Origin: Perilla frutescens
Taxonomy: Eukaryota; Streptophyta; Magnoliopsida; Lamiales; Lamiaceae
DNA length: 64,000 bases
Assembly (NCBI GenBank): GCA_026008535.1
Contig: BRKX01000003.1
Span: forward strand, 22,062,001 to 22,126,000
Direction: 5' to 3'
Positions within the stretch are counted from its first letter, which is position 1; each line of letters starts with the position of its first letter. Position numbers and translations under genes: made by a program. Below are positions 47,825-59,900 of the stretch, one piece after another. Below the pieces are notes generated by a model. The model ran no database searches. It was not told where the DNA came from and saw only the letters and a list, made by a program, of their open reading frames with translations.

Positions 47825-47825
47825 G

Positions 47826-47837
47826 TGGTATCAGAGC
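47826..47837 (+). promoter_or_regulatory. Primer-binding site, initiator tRNA-Met type
   Basis: TGGTATCAGAGC lies one base after the 5' LTR. A ~735-base untranslated leader follows before the gag ATG at 48574. Confidence 0.93.
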
Positions 47838-48573
47838 CTGGTTTAGGCCTAGCCGGGGGCACCCTCCTGCCTCCATTCCTAGCACCCCACCGCCGGTAAG
47901 GGCCGCGCCCAATTCACCCCTCTCGGGCTCTGTTTTTTAGGGTAAGTCCGGCTTTTCCCTTCCTGGGAAAGCCGGCTCTGGTATTGCTCCTTAAAACCCT
48001 AAAACTCCTTGGTGGTATTTCTTATCGATCTTGTGCCTAAATTACTTCCGCTTTCTTTCGTTTTGTCTCTGAACTGTTCCTTGGCATTCCAAGCCTAATC
48101 CTTGTCCTTTGCTTATGGTCGGGACCGTCTGGATTCCCCTGTGGGTCTCCTCAAAGTGGGTTGCCCCGATAGCAAAGACAAGAAAGGACTTTTTCAGTGG
48201 GTTTTTGGCTTGTCTGTTGTGCCTTTGGCAGTCTGTATTCTCTGATTAGTTGATTCCCTGTTATTATTGTGAAAACTCTGGGTTGAGTTTTCTGTTGACT
48301 TAGTAATAAGTCTGCGGTGGTGTTTTTTGTGGCTGAAAAGGTGTTAGGGATTGACCTGAGTGACTCCCTGCGCCACAGATAAATTTGTGTTGCGAGCTGG
48401 GATAGCCTCAGCTCTAGATTCCCCAGGTGTTCCTTTTCTGGCCTGTGGAAGCTTCTGCTTCCTGGTCATTAGTCCATTCATGTGTGTTTGCCTGTGTATT
48501 GGTGATTATTCTGTGATCATTGGGTGATTCTGTAAAATTTTTGAGACTTTTAACTGAAATTTCTGTGTTAAAC

Positions 48574-51500
48574 ATGAATAATCTTAGTGCTGTCCCTTTT
48601 AATGGGAGTGGTGATTTTGGAGATTGGCAGACTAGGGTTGAATGTATTTTGACTAAAGAAAATCTGTGGGATGCTATTTCTGATAGAATTGATGAGCATG
48701 AACCTGATAAAAATCTTGCAAAGTTAAATGTTGGTGCTAGGGCTACAATTCTGTTAAATCTAAGTAGTGCCATTTGTGAGGCAAGTATCTCACCATAGAT
48801 GTGCTAAGGATTTATGGGATGCCCTAACTAATCTGTTTATTGCAAATTCTGAAGAGCATATGTATTCCTTGCAAAGTCAAATAATGTCTTTTCAAATGGA
48901 CCCCTCTAAAGATGTTGACACTAATATGCATGAATTCACTAAACTGTTAAAGGATGTAAAACTTGTTGGAGATGATAAAATTGAAGCTTATGCTCCTCAA
49001 ATCTTGCTTGGTGCTATTCCAGAATTATATGCTGAAGTTAAATCTGTATTAAAGTATGGTGGGTGCAAACTCACTTGTGATATGATTGTGTCTGGGTTAA
49101 AGGCTAAAGAAAATAAAATCAAGAAATTAAACTCTAAGCCTGTGCAAAATGAAATCTTGTATGTTAATAAAAACTTCAAAAACAGGCCCTATATTGATTT
49201 TAGCCCAGAAAACCCTAGTGTATTAAATGCAGAACAGCATAAAAGAGAATCTAATATTGAGGAAAGACATAGGAGGGAATGCAGAATAGAAAAATCCAAC
49301 AACCTTTTTCAGCCCTCCTGTGATAACAGGTTTTTTCCCTCAAAATTCTCAAAGGCAAAATCATTACAATCCCAGAAACCAATCCTTCAGACCTTCTACC
49401 CAAAATTTCCAATCCCAAGACCAAAAGTCAAAGAAAATATGTTGGAACTGTGGGAAACCTGGCCATTTCTCAAATAGGTGTAAGCAACCTAAGAAGGGTA
49501 GAGGTTTTGGGAATAATCATGCTAATCTCACCATGCAATATAACCAAGAATGTTTTGAGTATGATAATAATGATCTTGATTATGAAAGAGGAGAAATATA
49601 TATGGTTCACACCACTTCTGATTTCCAATTCATAAACTTGTCTAATGTTGTGTCAATGTCTATGCTTGAAACTGAATGGTTAATAGACTCTGGATGCACC
49701 TTTCATGTAACTCCACACAAGCACATTTTCTCAAATCTTAATCTTTCTAAGTGTGGATCTGTTGCATTAGCAGATGGCCAACAATGTGATATTGAAGGAA
49801 AAGGTGACATATGCCTAAAATTTGAAAATAATAGCATGATCAACCTGCAAAATGTAAGATATGTGCCAAAATTGAAGTTCAATCTATTATCTGTCTCAAA
49901 ATTGGCTGATCAACTGCTTTATGGATCTGTAAACCAAAAATGTTTCAGTTTTGATATGAACTCTGTGCACTATTTTGATGCTCCCAGAAAAGGAGATTTA
50001 TACTCTGTGATTGCTAAACCTATGCCTATCTTATCTGCAAACATGGTTCAATCTGATAAAACTCATCTTTGGCATGCAAGATTAGGTCACATGAGTAACA
50101 AGGGTTTAGACATTTTGAATAAGGCTGGGGCTTTTAAAAATGATAAAGTTTCTGCCATGCCTTTCTGTGAACCCTGTCTGTTGGGAAAACAACACAAGTC
50201 CCATTTCCCTCTATCTGCTGCATACCCAAAAATGAAAATGAGCTCACAAATCCTAGAATACTTGCATGCAGATGTATGGGGACCTTCAGAGGTTCCAACC
50301 CATGGTGGTAATATGTTCTTCTTATCTATCATTGATGACTTTTCAAGAAAAACATGGGTTCTTTTATTGAAAAATAAGTCTGATGTTTTCATGAAATTTT
50401 CAAAATGGGCTGCTGAAATACAAAATCAAACCAATATGAGAATTAAATGCTTAAGAACAGACAATGGTTTGGAATTTTGTAATCATGCTATGGATAGCTT
50501 TTGTAGTGAAATGGGAGTCAAAAGACATAAATATGTTCCCTACAACCCCCAGCAGAATGGGGTTGCAGAAAGGATGAATAGAACTCTCCTGGAGAGAGTT
50601 AGAAGCCTGCTTGCAGGCTCTGGGCTTGATAAACCATTCTGGGGGGAAGCTCTTATGACTGCATGTTATCTTATAAATAGATCCCCCTCTGTCCCATTAC
50701 TAGGTAGACAACCTGAATCTGTGTTTTATAATAAGCCTATCTGCCTTGGTAACTTAAAAGTGTTTGGTTGTTCTGCCTATGTACACCAAAGATTAAGTAA
50801 AATTGAACCTAGGGCTAGAAAATGCATCTTTCTGGGCTATCCAGAAGGGGTAAAAGGCTATAGATTATGGGATAGAACTCTGCCTGGCTTCAAAACTTGT
50901 ATTAGTAGAGATGTTACTTTCAATGAAAATGACTTTCCTTGTTTGATGAAATCCTCATCATCTGTTGCTCCTTGTGAGGTGGAGAAACCTACTGATGTTC
51001 CCTTCATCCCTGATCTGTCTAAGGTGGAACCTCCTTTTATTGAGCATGATTTGCATGATAATGTGAACAATCAAGATGTTTTTAATGTTGATGATTCTAC
51101 CTCAAATGCTTCTGATCATGTGAATGTCTCTGAATCCTCTGAGTCTCTTCATGAACGTAATTCTGATCTTAATTCTGAGCATAACTCTGAACAATTGAAC
51201 TTAAATGATTATGTGCTTTCAAGAGATAGAGTCAGAAGAGAAATTAAAGCCCCTTCTAGGTACAATGGATGTAATTTATCATTTTATGCTTTTAATGTGT
51301 TTAATAACCTTGAATCAATTGAACCTAAAACTTACAAAGCTGCTGTAACATGTCCTGACTCTGAAAAATGGATTGATGCCATGAAATGTGAAATGAAATC
51401 TTTGCATGATAATGAAACCTGGATCTTAGTTAAGAAACCTGATGACTGTTCAGTAGTAGAATGTAAGTGGCTTTTAAGATAAAACAAGAAATTAATAATG

Positions 51501-52870
51501 TTAGATATAAAACTAGGCTGGTAGCAAAAGGATTCACTCAAAAGGAAGGAGTTGACTATAATGAAATATTTGCTCCTGTTGTTAAGTTCACCACTGTGAG
51601 AATCATGCTTGCTTTAACTGCTCACTTTAATTGGGAACTCAAACAAATGGATGTGACTACAGCTTTCTTACATGGAGAACTTAAAAACAACATCTATATG
51701 CAACAGCCTGAAGGCTTTATTGATAATAACCACCCAGATCATGTTTATTTATTGAAAAAATCTTTGTATGGCTTGAAACAGTCACCTAGGCAGTGGAACA
51801 TTAAATTTGATAATTGTATGAAAAGTATGGGCTTCTGTAGAAGCAAATTTAACCACTGCTTGTACTATATGTTATCTCCTGTGCCTTTCTTCTTGCTCCT
51901 ATATGTTGATGACATGTTACTAATAAGCCCCTGCTTGATGACTGTGAAGAATGTACAATCTAAACTCTGTGCCAACTTCAATATGAAAGACTTGGGAAAT
52001 GCAAGGAAGATTTTAGGTATGAATATTGATAGGGATAGAAATAAGCATACTTGCTACTGCATCAATCTCCTTATATTGAGCAAGTTTTGAAAAAATTTGA
52101 TATGCATGCATGCAAACCTGTTTCTGTTCCTCTTGCATCCCATTTTCAGTTAAGTAAAAATCAATGCCCTAAGAGTGATTTTGAATTAAAAGAAATAGAA
52201 GATATCCCATATGCTAATGCTATTGGATCTGTTATGTATCTGATGATAAGTACTAGACCAGATATAGCCTATGTTGTATCTTGCCTAAGCAGATATATGG
52301 CTAATCCAGGCATGCCCCATTGGGAAGCATTGAAGTGGTTATTAAGATACTTAAAATCCACTGCCTCTTGTGGTTTAACTTTCTCAAAATCTCTAGATGG
52401 TGTTAAATGTGTTGGCTATGTGGACTCTAATTATGCAAATGATAGGGACCACAGACTCCACTACATCCTATGTGTTTACCTTATGTGGTTCTTGCATTAG
52501 TTGGAAATCTCAGTTGCAAAGCCTTGTTGCATTATCTTCTACTGAATCTGAGTATATTGCTGCTACTGAAGCTGTCAAAGAAGCCATTTGGTTAAATGGT
52601 GTTCTGTCTGAAATTGGTTTTATTGATGATAAACCTATGTTATTTTCTGACAGTCAATCTGCAATTCAACTATGTAAAAACCCTGTTTTTCATGATCGCA
52701 CTAAACACATTGATGTGAGATACCACTTCATAAGAGATATTGTTGAGAAAGGAGAAGTGTTGTTGAATAAAATTCCCTCTAAGTTTAACCCTGCGGATAT
52801 GGGCACTAAGTGCCTACCAGTTGCAAAGCTGGAATCTTGCATGAAGTCCCTTAACATGGACTTTGGTTAA
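48574..52870 (+). pseudogene. Copia gag-pol of the young element, broken by frameshifts
   Basis: I take ATG 48574 (MNNLSAVPFNGSGDFGDWQ) as the start rather than the in-frame ATG 54 bases upstream, because this is where Copia gag similarity begins. Gag runs to the zinc knuckle (C-X2-C-X4-H-X4-C) at 49440-49481. The protease active site Asp-Ser-Gly is at 49686-49694. Integrase includes HLWHARLGH, HADVWGP, RTDNGLEF and PQQNGVAERMNRTL (50070-50610). RT has YVDD at 51902-51913. RNase H (YVDSNYAND, STESEYIAA) ends at 52868-52870. The frame changes near 48780, 49310-49330, 51478, 52045 and 52450, each explicable by a one-base indel. There are almost no nonsense codons otherwise, and all catalytic motifs are intact. 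Confidence 0.92.
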
Positions 52871-53226
52871 ATCTTATGGAACCTGAGATGGGCCCTCACA
52901 GTTAACTCTGTGATTCTAACTCCCATCTTCATTTCTCTGAGGTTTCTTGACCTCAAGATGGTGATTTCCCCCTTTGGTAATTTAAGCTAGGTTTGAACAA
53001 GTTCTTTAAAAGGTCAATGATCTTTTTTGAGACCAAAGACTTGTTATTTGGGTTGGTCTCACGTGTAAAGAGACTGGATTAATCACGCATAGTGTTTACT
53101 TCCTCCTTCTCTTAGTGTGACTTTGTGTTACATTCAAGAGTAAAAATAACTGGCTATGATGATAATCTCGTGAGTTTCATCTTTGCAGGTCCTTCTCCTT
53201 GGTGACAGAAAAAGTCCAAAATGGCC
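52871..53226 (+). other. 3' untranslated region of the young Copia element
   Basis: Non-coding sequence between the RNase H stop and the polypurine tract. No extra ORF was seen. Confidence 0.7.
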
Positions 53227-53237
53227 AAAGGTGGAAA
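53227..53237 (+). promoter_or_regulatory. Polypurine tract of the young Copia element
   Basis: AAAGGTGGAAA directly precedes the TG of the 3' LTR. Confidence 0.75.
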
Positions 53238-54022
53238 TGTTGGGGTTGGCCCATTTGTCCCTTTTCTGGCCCAATTACAATAATACCTATCTACCCGGCC
53301 CAGCCCCAAATCCTAAACCCTAATTGACGATCCAACTTCCTAATCTAAACTGCATTAAGGCAGTTGGTATTTCCCTATGCTCTAGAAGCATCTATAACAT
53401 CTCTCTTCTCCCTCACCCTAGATACGCTCGATCTCAGAATCTAATCTCACATTCTCTCTCTCTCTCTTTTTGGATCTTCTCACCTCGCTCCCACGGTTTC
53501 TCTGGCCGGAGTTCTATCCATCGGCTCCTGTTTGGCCGCTGAGTGTTTGGGAGGAGTGTGCTGTGAGAAAGAGAGGCTGAAACCCCCTGCCCCCTTGAAC
53601 CCTAGCCGCCCCGCTTCCTCTTCCCCTTCCCCGGACTCTTTCTCCGGTCGCCGGAGAGGACTACTGCAGATCCCAGTGGGAAAATCTGAGCCGCCGTGCC
53701 TTGGGCACTTTTTCCCACTCTCGATTGCTTCCTGTTCTTTACTATTTCTCAATTTATTGCTTCTGCACATTTATCTAACTTGTTCTTTTGATTGCTCTAC
53801 AGATCTGTTGATACGTGTGCCTGTGAGGAACCTTGAAGGTCCCCTTGGTCTTCATCTCTGAGGCAATCGAGGTTGCTGTTCTTGAAGGAACCCTAGACTA
53901 GTTTCTGTTGCTATCATTTCTTGTAATCTCTTAAAGTTCAAGCTACTTGAGTAGCAAGTGTTAGGAACCGCAAGGGGTAGGAAATCAAGAGGTGTAATCC
54001 CCAGCTAGGCGATACCACAACA
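53238..54022 (+). repeat. 3' LTR of the young Copia element
   Basis: It aligns with 47044-47824, with four extra bases from one longer CT run near 53455. It is followed by the TSD AGGAG. Confidence 0.95.
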
Positions 54023-56694
54023 AGGAGGGTATATATCCCACCTAAGAAGTGGGATGAGATTTATTCATCCTTTAAGCTATCTATCAATTCAATTGTAAGT
54101 CCTTTAAGTAAACAAACACAAGGTGAATACATTAAGAGCTTGTTTGCTTAGTAATATAAGAAGCTAATTGATACTTATAATATTATAATATTATGTTTGT
54201 TTTCAAAATCAAAGCTCATGATTATAAAAGAGTCCGACGTGTGTTAAATAGGCCTTAATGGATGGATAATACCATGCCTTTTTTGAGAAACCAATTAAGA
54301 AACTATATAATGGGCCTTGCTGGATAATACCAGCCCTTTTTATTCCTACGTATTAGAAAGCATAAGCCCCAATTATTTCTACGAAAACCCATTGGAACAT
54401 GTTAAGGATGATGATCCAATGAAATTAAATTCAATATTGCCCTAGAGATAAAATAAATAGATATAAATATTTTTTTTATATTTTCCTTATCAATTTATTT
54501 TTAAATAAAAATTATGTGATGAACTGGCTCTAACTTCTAATGTAATATTGTGAAGTGGATTCTGCAACCCATGTTACAGTTTTTTTTTTTTTGTAATTCC
54601 TAAAAAATATTACTTATATTCTTTAAAAATGGTTTTATATATAATAAATTCGTGAGACGGGCTTACGAAAAACCTACAATTATCTTTTTAATAGTTTATA
54701 GGTTTCCGAGGTTTTGTAAAATGGAAGTTATAAAAGAATGTCTTCTATTTCCGATTCTGAGATTTTAAAAAAAAAATTGTAATAAAAAAACTAAAGGAAT
54801 TTTTTACTTTGAAAAACATATAATTAATATGGAATAAATAATTTATGAATCTAGAAATAGGGATAATATTGAAAATGATTGAAAAAGTATGGGTGGTAGA
54901 GGCGTAAAGCCTCATCCATAATTTAGCAGGACGAGATGCCACGTGTAAGCAGCTGTGCGCAAACAAATAGTAAAAATAATTCCACCCCATCTTAATTTTG
55001 TCTTTGCTTGTATTAGTGGCTCTCCATATTCCTATCTCACTTAAAATAATATAAATCATTGATTTTCTAGACTTTTGAAACTGAAAATGAATTTTGTCCA
55101 GACCAAATATCAAATGTGGGCCCCGTTCCCACCTTTTATTTTATTTTTTTATGAATCGAATTCTATTACCCGTCTCTAAAACTTAATAAAAAGTTAATTA
55201 CAATTTAAATTAAATCACGAAGCTTCAATGAATTTGTATTTTCAACACGCAAACTTTAAAATGTTTCAATAGTGACTTTAATTTTTTGCATTTGTAACCA
55301 AATAAATGTATTCAAATTTGTACAGCGCGCAAATTCAATACAAACTCACTCATTTTTTCAAATATATCGATGGGTTGAGTTTTTAAATCAATGCTGTGAG
55401 TGATTTTATGTTGAATTCAAGGTGAGAAAAAATCATCCAACATATTTATTTTGTTACAAATTAAAAATTCAGATTAGTATATATTAAAACGTTTCAAATT
55501 TGTGTCAAAATTACAAATAAAATGTATTGTAAAAGTTTTACTGTTGATAGTAGAGTCATGTTTTATCATCGTGTACTTGAAGTGTAAATATTCGAGTTGG
55601 AAATAATTGTGAATGTGTAGTGCAGTTAATATAATTCAATTACATGTACGTGCTTATTCAACCATTTGTAGATTATACGGGTGAGAACGATTATCACGCG
55701 GAGAAACGCACAAAAACAAAATTATATTTGTTTTTAATATAAATTGCAAATCATAATTGAAAAAAAAAAATGGCTGTCAAAATTTTAAAACGAGCATAGT
55801 TTTATAGATGAAATGTTTCTTTCCATCCATGCGTAAATATAGACAAAGTTTGATTAAATAAGTTAATTGGTGTCCGTAAGTTATTATATCATTTAATAAC
55901 TCATTAAATCACTCTACATTCACCTCAATTCAACTCAAATTCGATCGCAAAGGTTTAATTAAGTCTATTCCATCAAATATGATATACCAAATCTCAATAT
56001 AATGTTTTGTTTGAGACGTAAATAAAATTAATTTTGACTTTCATGCTCGAACAAACTAAAAACTTGTTTAAATTCACTATACAAGAAAATGTTGCAAATC
56101 ACATGCACATTACCTCTCATAAAAACTTGGAAAACCCTTAAAAAACTAAAAAAACATTTGGGGTTAAAATCCAATTCGAATGAATCTATGATCATATCTG
56201 TTTTTTCATACTATTAAGATTTAGAGTTTAAAGAAAAAATGAATATAATGTTTTAGGGGTGTTTTTTCATTTTGAATTAGAAACTACTTGAATCGAAACT
56301 ACCCTTTTGTATAAAAAAAAAGAATTAGATTTAAAATTTAATAAATAATTCGATTATTAAAAATAATAATTTCCTAATATATTATAAGTCCTTGTTTATA
56401 TTCATAGCAACTGAATGGAAGGGCAATATAGTAAACTTGGGTTTGAAATCATGAAAGATTGAGAATTAATGAAGTCTGTTTTGTTGAACCCATGAATGAA
56501 AGAACCCTATTTCTGTAGATGATTTAAATTTACCTCCTTTTTAAAATAAATTGATCAGGGAAAAAAATTACAAAAATGAAAGAGAAAAGTCAATTGGGCA
56601 GTTATTTTGGTGATGGCTCTAGTGTGATGAAGAGGTGGCGCAACTCTCAAGAAACGATGAAATTCTAGTCTGCTTACTAATATACATATAGATT
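54023..56694. other. Intergenic AT-rich region upstream of MDAR
   Basis: No gene is supported over 2.7 kb. Contains a T run (54581-54592) and A runs. The 122-codon minus-strand frame at 54745-55113 lacks any domain and reads as chance. Confidence 0.5.
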
Positions 56695-56703
56695 GTATAT
56701 ATT

Positions 56704-56740
<37 letters not shown>

Positions 56741-56755
56741 GGCGTGCAGCAGGAA
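56695..56755 (+). promoter_or_regulatory. TATA-like element and GA-repeat 5' leader of MDAR
   Basis: TGTATATATTATAC at about 56694-56706 is a candidate TATA region. It is followed at once by about 15 GA dinucleotides (56708-56737) and then 18 bases before the ATG. The TATA motif is only about 50 bases from the ATG, so the leader would be very short, or transcription starts further upstream. The GA tract resembles GAGA-type promoter elements common in plants. Confidence 0.4.
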
Positions 56756-56877
56756 ATGGGGAGGGCGTTTGTTTACGTGATAATTGGAGGAGGGGTGGCT
56801 GCTGGCTACGCGGCTCATGAATTCGTTAAGAACGGCGTCACCCACGGTGAACTCTGCATCATCTCCGAAGAGCCTGT

Positions 56878-56946
<69 letters not shown>

Positions 56947-59900
56947 CACACACACACATATATATGTGCGTGCGTGCGTGCGTGACTGCATTTGTTTATA
57001 GAAATTAGTTTTTCCTTTATCGCATACGTTTCGTTTTTGGTTGGTGAAGTTTGCTCCCAATTATGGTAGCTGTTTTCGGTGCTATAAAATTCGAGTATTT
57101 GATATTTCAGCTGGAATTTGGATGATATTAATTGAATTTGATAGGTGATGTCATTTATTTGTACCTTTCTAGACCCGATTGATTGCTGAAAACCAATGGA
57201 TTTTGTAGTTTTTGTGCTAAGCCCAGGAGAACTCAGCATAGAGGAATCCCTAGTGATTTTTTGGGACCCCTAGTGTTAGTTTTCTCCGTGAACGTGGTAA
57301 GCATCACAATAAATTTGTATAATTTCCAACCCATCTGAAAAGGTTTGAAAATATTAAGTTAGTTCTCTTCATAGCTAGTTAATGCTTGGTGGAAATCTCT
57401 AATTCGTTTGCCAGAGCACTGGATAATAAAATCTAAAAACAATGGTTGCAATAAAATCACATTCAAATTGTCAATCCTGCTTGCCATGAATTCAGTGCAT
57501 TATTTTAATTTGTGAGGGGTGGTTAAAAGCTGCTATGTCAATGACCACCCGGACCACTGGACTTTGAAGGCGTATATGGGGTGATCTCTGTTATGTCCTA
57601 TTGGGTGGAGATGATGGGGTCTGTCCATGCATTTTCCCTTCTTCTTTCTTTGTTGTTGTTGCATTTTCACTCAGAAGGATGAAAAGAGGTCCTGCATCAA
57701 CTTGTTTGCAAGGTCCTATTAGGTCCTTTTCCCTAAGAAACTCGGGTAGGACTTTGGGAAAGCCGTCAACGACCATCCACATATGATCTGTTATATCATA
57801 TATGTCTGATCTTGTCTCAATAGAGGGTTTCAGTGGCATGATTTACTCCACAGATTACTTGTTGTATCACTATTTTTCCTCCAATAACCTGAGAATATAG
57901 AGAAGTCTTGAGAAATTTTAGTGAGTACAGCTTAGGGCACCCAGTGAAATTGTGATACAGGCGAGTTCTCATTTTGCGGTAGCTTGTTAAATCTTAATTA
58001 GCAATTTCATCATTAGTCTATTAGTACTTTACATTTAGATGAGGAAATATGTTTGTTAGTTGCTCATGTTTCTTGGTTTGAGAATAGAACTATGCCATTT
58101 TGAATATCTGTAAGCTTTCAATGAGTTAAGGAAGGTGAGCTTATAGTAGTAAGTTGTGTTAATTCACATACTGTTTGATGCTATTTTCTTAATGTGTGAA
58201 TGTTTGACTAGATTCCTTATTACTACGTTTCAATATGCTATTCATACTAGTACACTTGCAGGTTGCACCCTATGAAAGGCCTGCATTGAGCAAAGGTTAC
58301 TTACTTCCTGAAGGTATTTATTCCCTCACGCCTTTGTAGAGCAGTATCATAAATTTCCTTCATGATGTACTGCACCACACACTTCTTAACATGCAATATA
58401 TTTACCTTGTGCCTTGGGTTGATAGCCAACTAAGTTCATATGCAACAAAAAGCTAGGAAAAACTGAAGGACTGGTCGGCAGTTTTTGGATAAAGAAAATT
58501 TATGGTACCATAGATCTATATTTGTGTTCTGCTTCAACGTGTAGAATCAAAATTGTTTCTACGGCCTCTGTTAAATTTATATTTGGATGTTAAGGTACAA
58601 TGGCAAATGCAGATCCATGTCCTTAAGCTGCATAAATTTTCATTTATGCATTAATTGCTTTTCAGATTTAAATTATTTGATGGATGTTCACCGCATACTT
58701 TCTTTGAATATATTTGTGTTGTGTACGTCTGTGAACGTCTCTAGTATTGGATGCTTCAGAAGTTATTATTACCCTTCAACATGTTAATCTGTGTGAGAAT
58801 GAAGGTTTGGCATCTTAAATAATTTAACCCTCTTCTTGCTATTACTTGCAGCTCCTGCACGCCTCCCGTCATTTCACTGTTGTGTAGGTACAAATGGGGA
58901 AAGATTGGCTCCAAAATGGTACAATGAAAATGGTAATTTTCTGTTAGTAATGTAGCAATTGTAGTTATACTTTCAGTTGTTTAAATTGGCTTTTATTTGA
59001 GGATATGCAGCAATGAAGAGAGGTGGAGCCGAAGAGGCTTGTAGGAGTCAACCTTTTTTCCTCAAGAATACGAGATTCTAAATTGCACATATAATTTATT
59101 AAGTTTCAATATTTCACATCTTTGAAATCGACATATTTGGTACTATGTTTCCTTAGTATAATGCTACTTGGAAGACTTGGTTCTCCTTCTGTCAGGGCAA
59201 ACCTTTTTCCTTAGATTTCTCGAATGGCTGGTGTAGGATCGTTGCCTCATGGCAATAGCTTACTTGGAATGGCAGGGACACTAAGGCTTGGTTGGTTAAT
59301 TTTGAGTTGGTCTTTGGAAAATAATGGGTGACATGTGGAGAATTAACATAATATATATACATATATAAATATATTTTGTGAGGGAAATTTTTCTATGTTT
59401 TACATATTATTATAACATATTGTCTACTTGTATCTTTGTACAAACGTAATCATTAGAATATATATATATATATATATTTAAATTAAATGTGTAAGTTTAT
59501 AGACCGATGTACAATAATGATCAGAATGGAGATGTAAAATCATTTAGGGTATGACTGCTTGAAATATCAGTCACTTATATATATGACTGAAGAAAGGGTG
59601 TAAGATAAAGTAGCGAGATGGAAAGTGGAATGGTTTTCTGGAATGGGTTTGGATAATGAATAAAACGGATTGTAATTTTAATGAATTATAGGTGATTCAA
59701 AATTGTTTTTATTGCAGAAGTGTTTGGATTTGGATATATCTTTGAAAAAGTGAAAATGTGGTTTGAAAGAAAGTTTTTGGCATAACTCACATCCAAACAC
59801 AATTGTCGATACAACATGTTCTCGTATGGATTTCTAGAAACACAACTTACTAATGACCACTGTAATTTGATGAGTGATCTGTTTGTAACTTATAACTATA

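Larger units (their letters stand above)
47044..54022 (+). mobile_element. Full-length young Ty1/Copia retrotransposon
   Basis: The 6,979-bp element has 781- and 785-bp LTRs, a perfect 5-bp duplication, a tRNA-iMet primer site, one gag-pol region in Copia order and a polypurine tract. By eye the LTRs differ at about ten positions plus a 4-bp CT microsatellite change, so insertion was recent compared with the Gypsy element and the Copia complex. Pol sequence style suggests the Tork lineage, with low confidence. Confidence 0.95.

Noticed and set aside
54745..55113. 122-codon minus-strand ORF upstream of MDAR
   Set aside because: AT-driven composition, no domain, no splice or promoter context.
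56702..57239. Ser/Leu and Arg/Glu repeat ORFs around MDAR exon 1
   Set aside because: They are translations of the GA and CT microsatellites in other frames.
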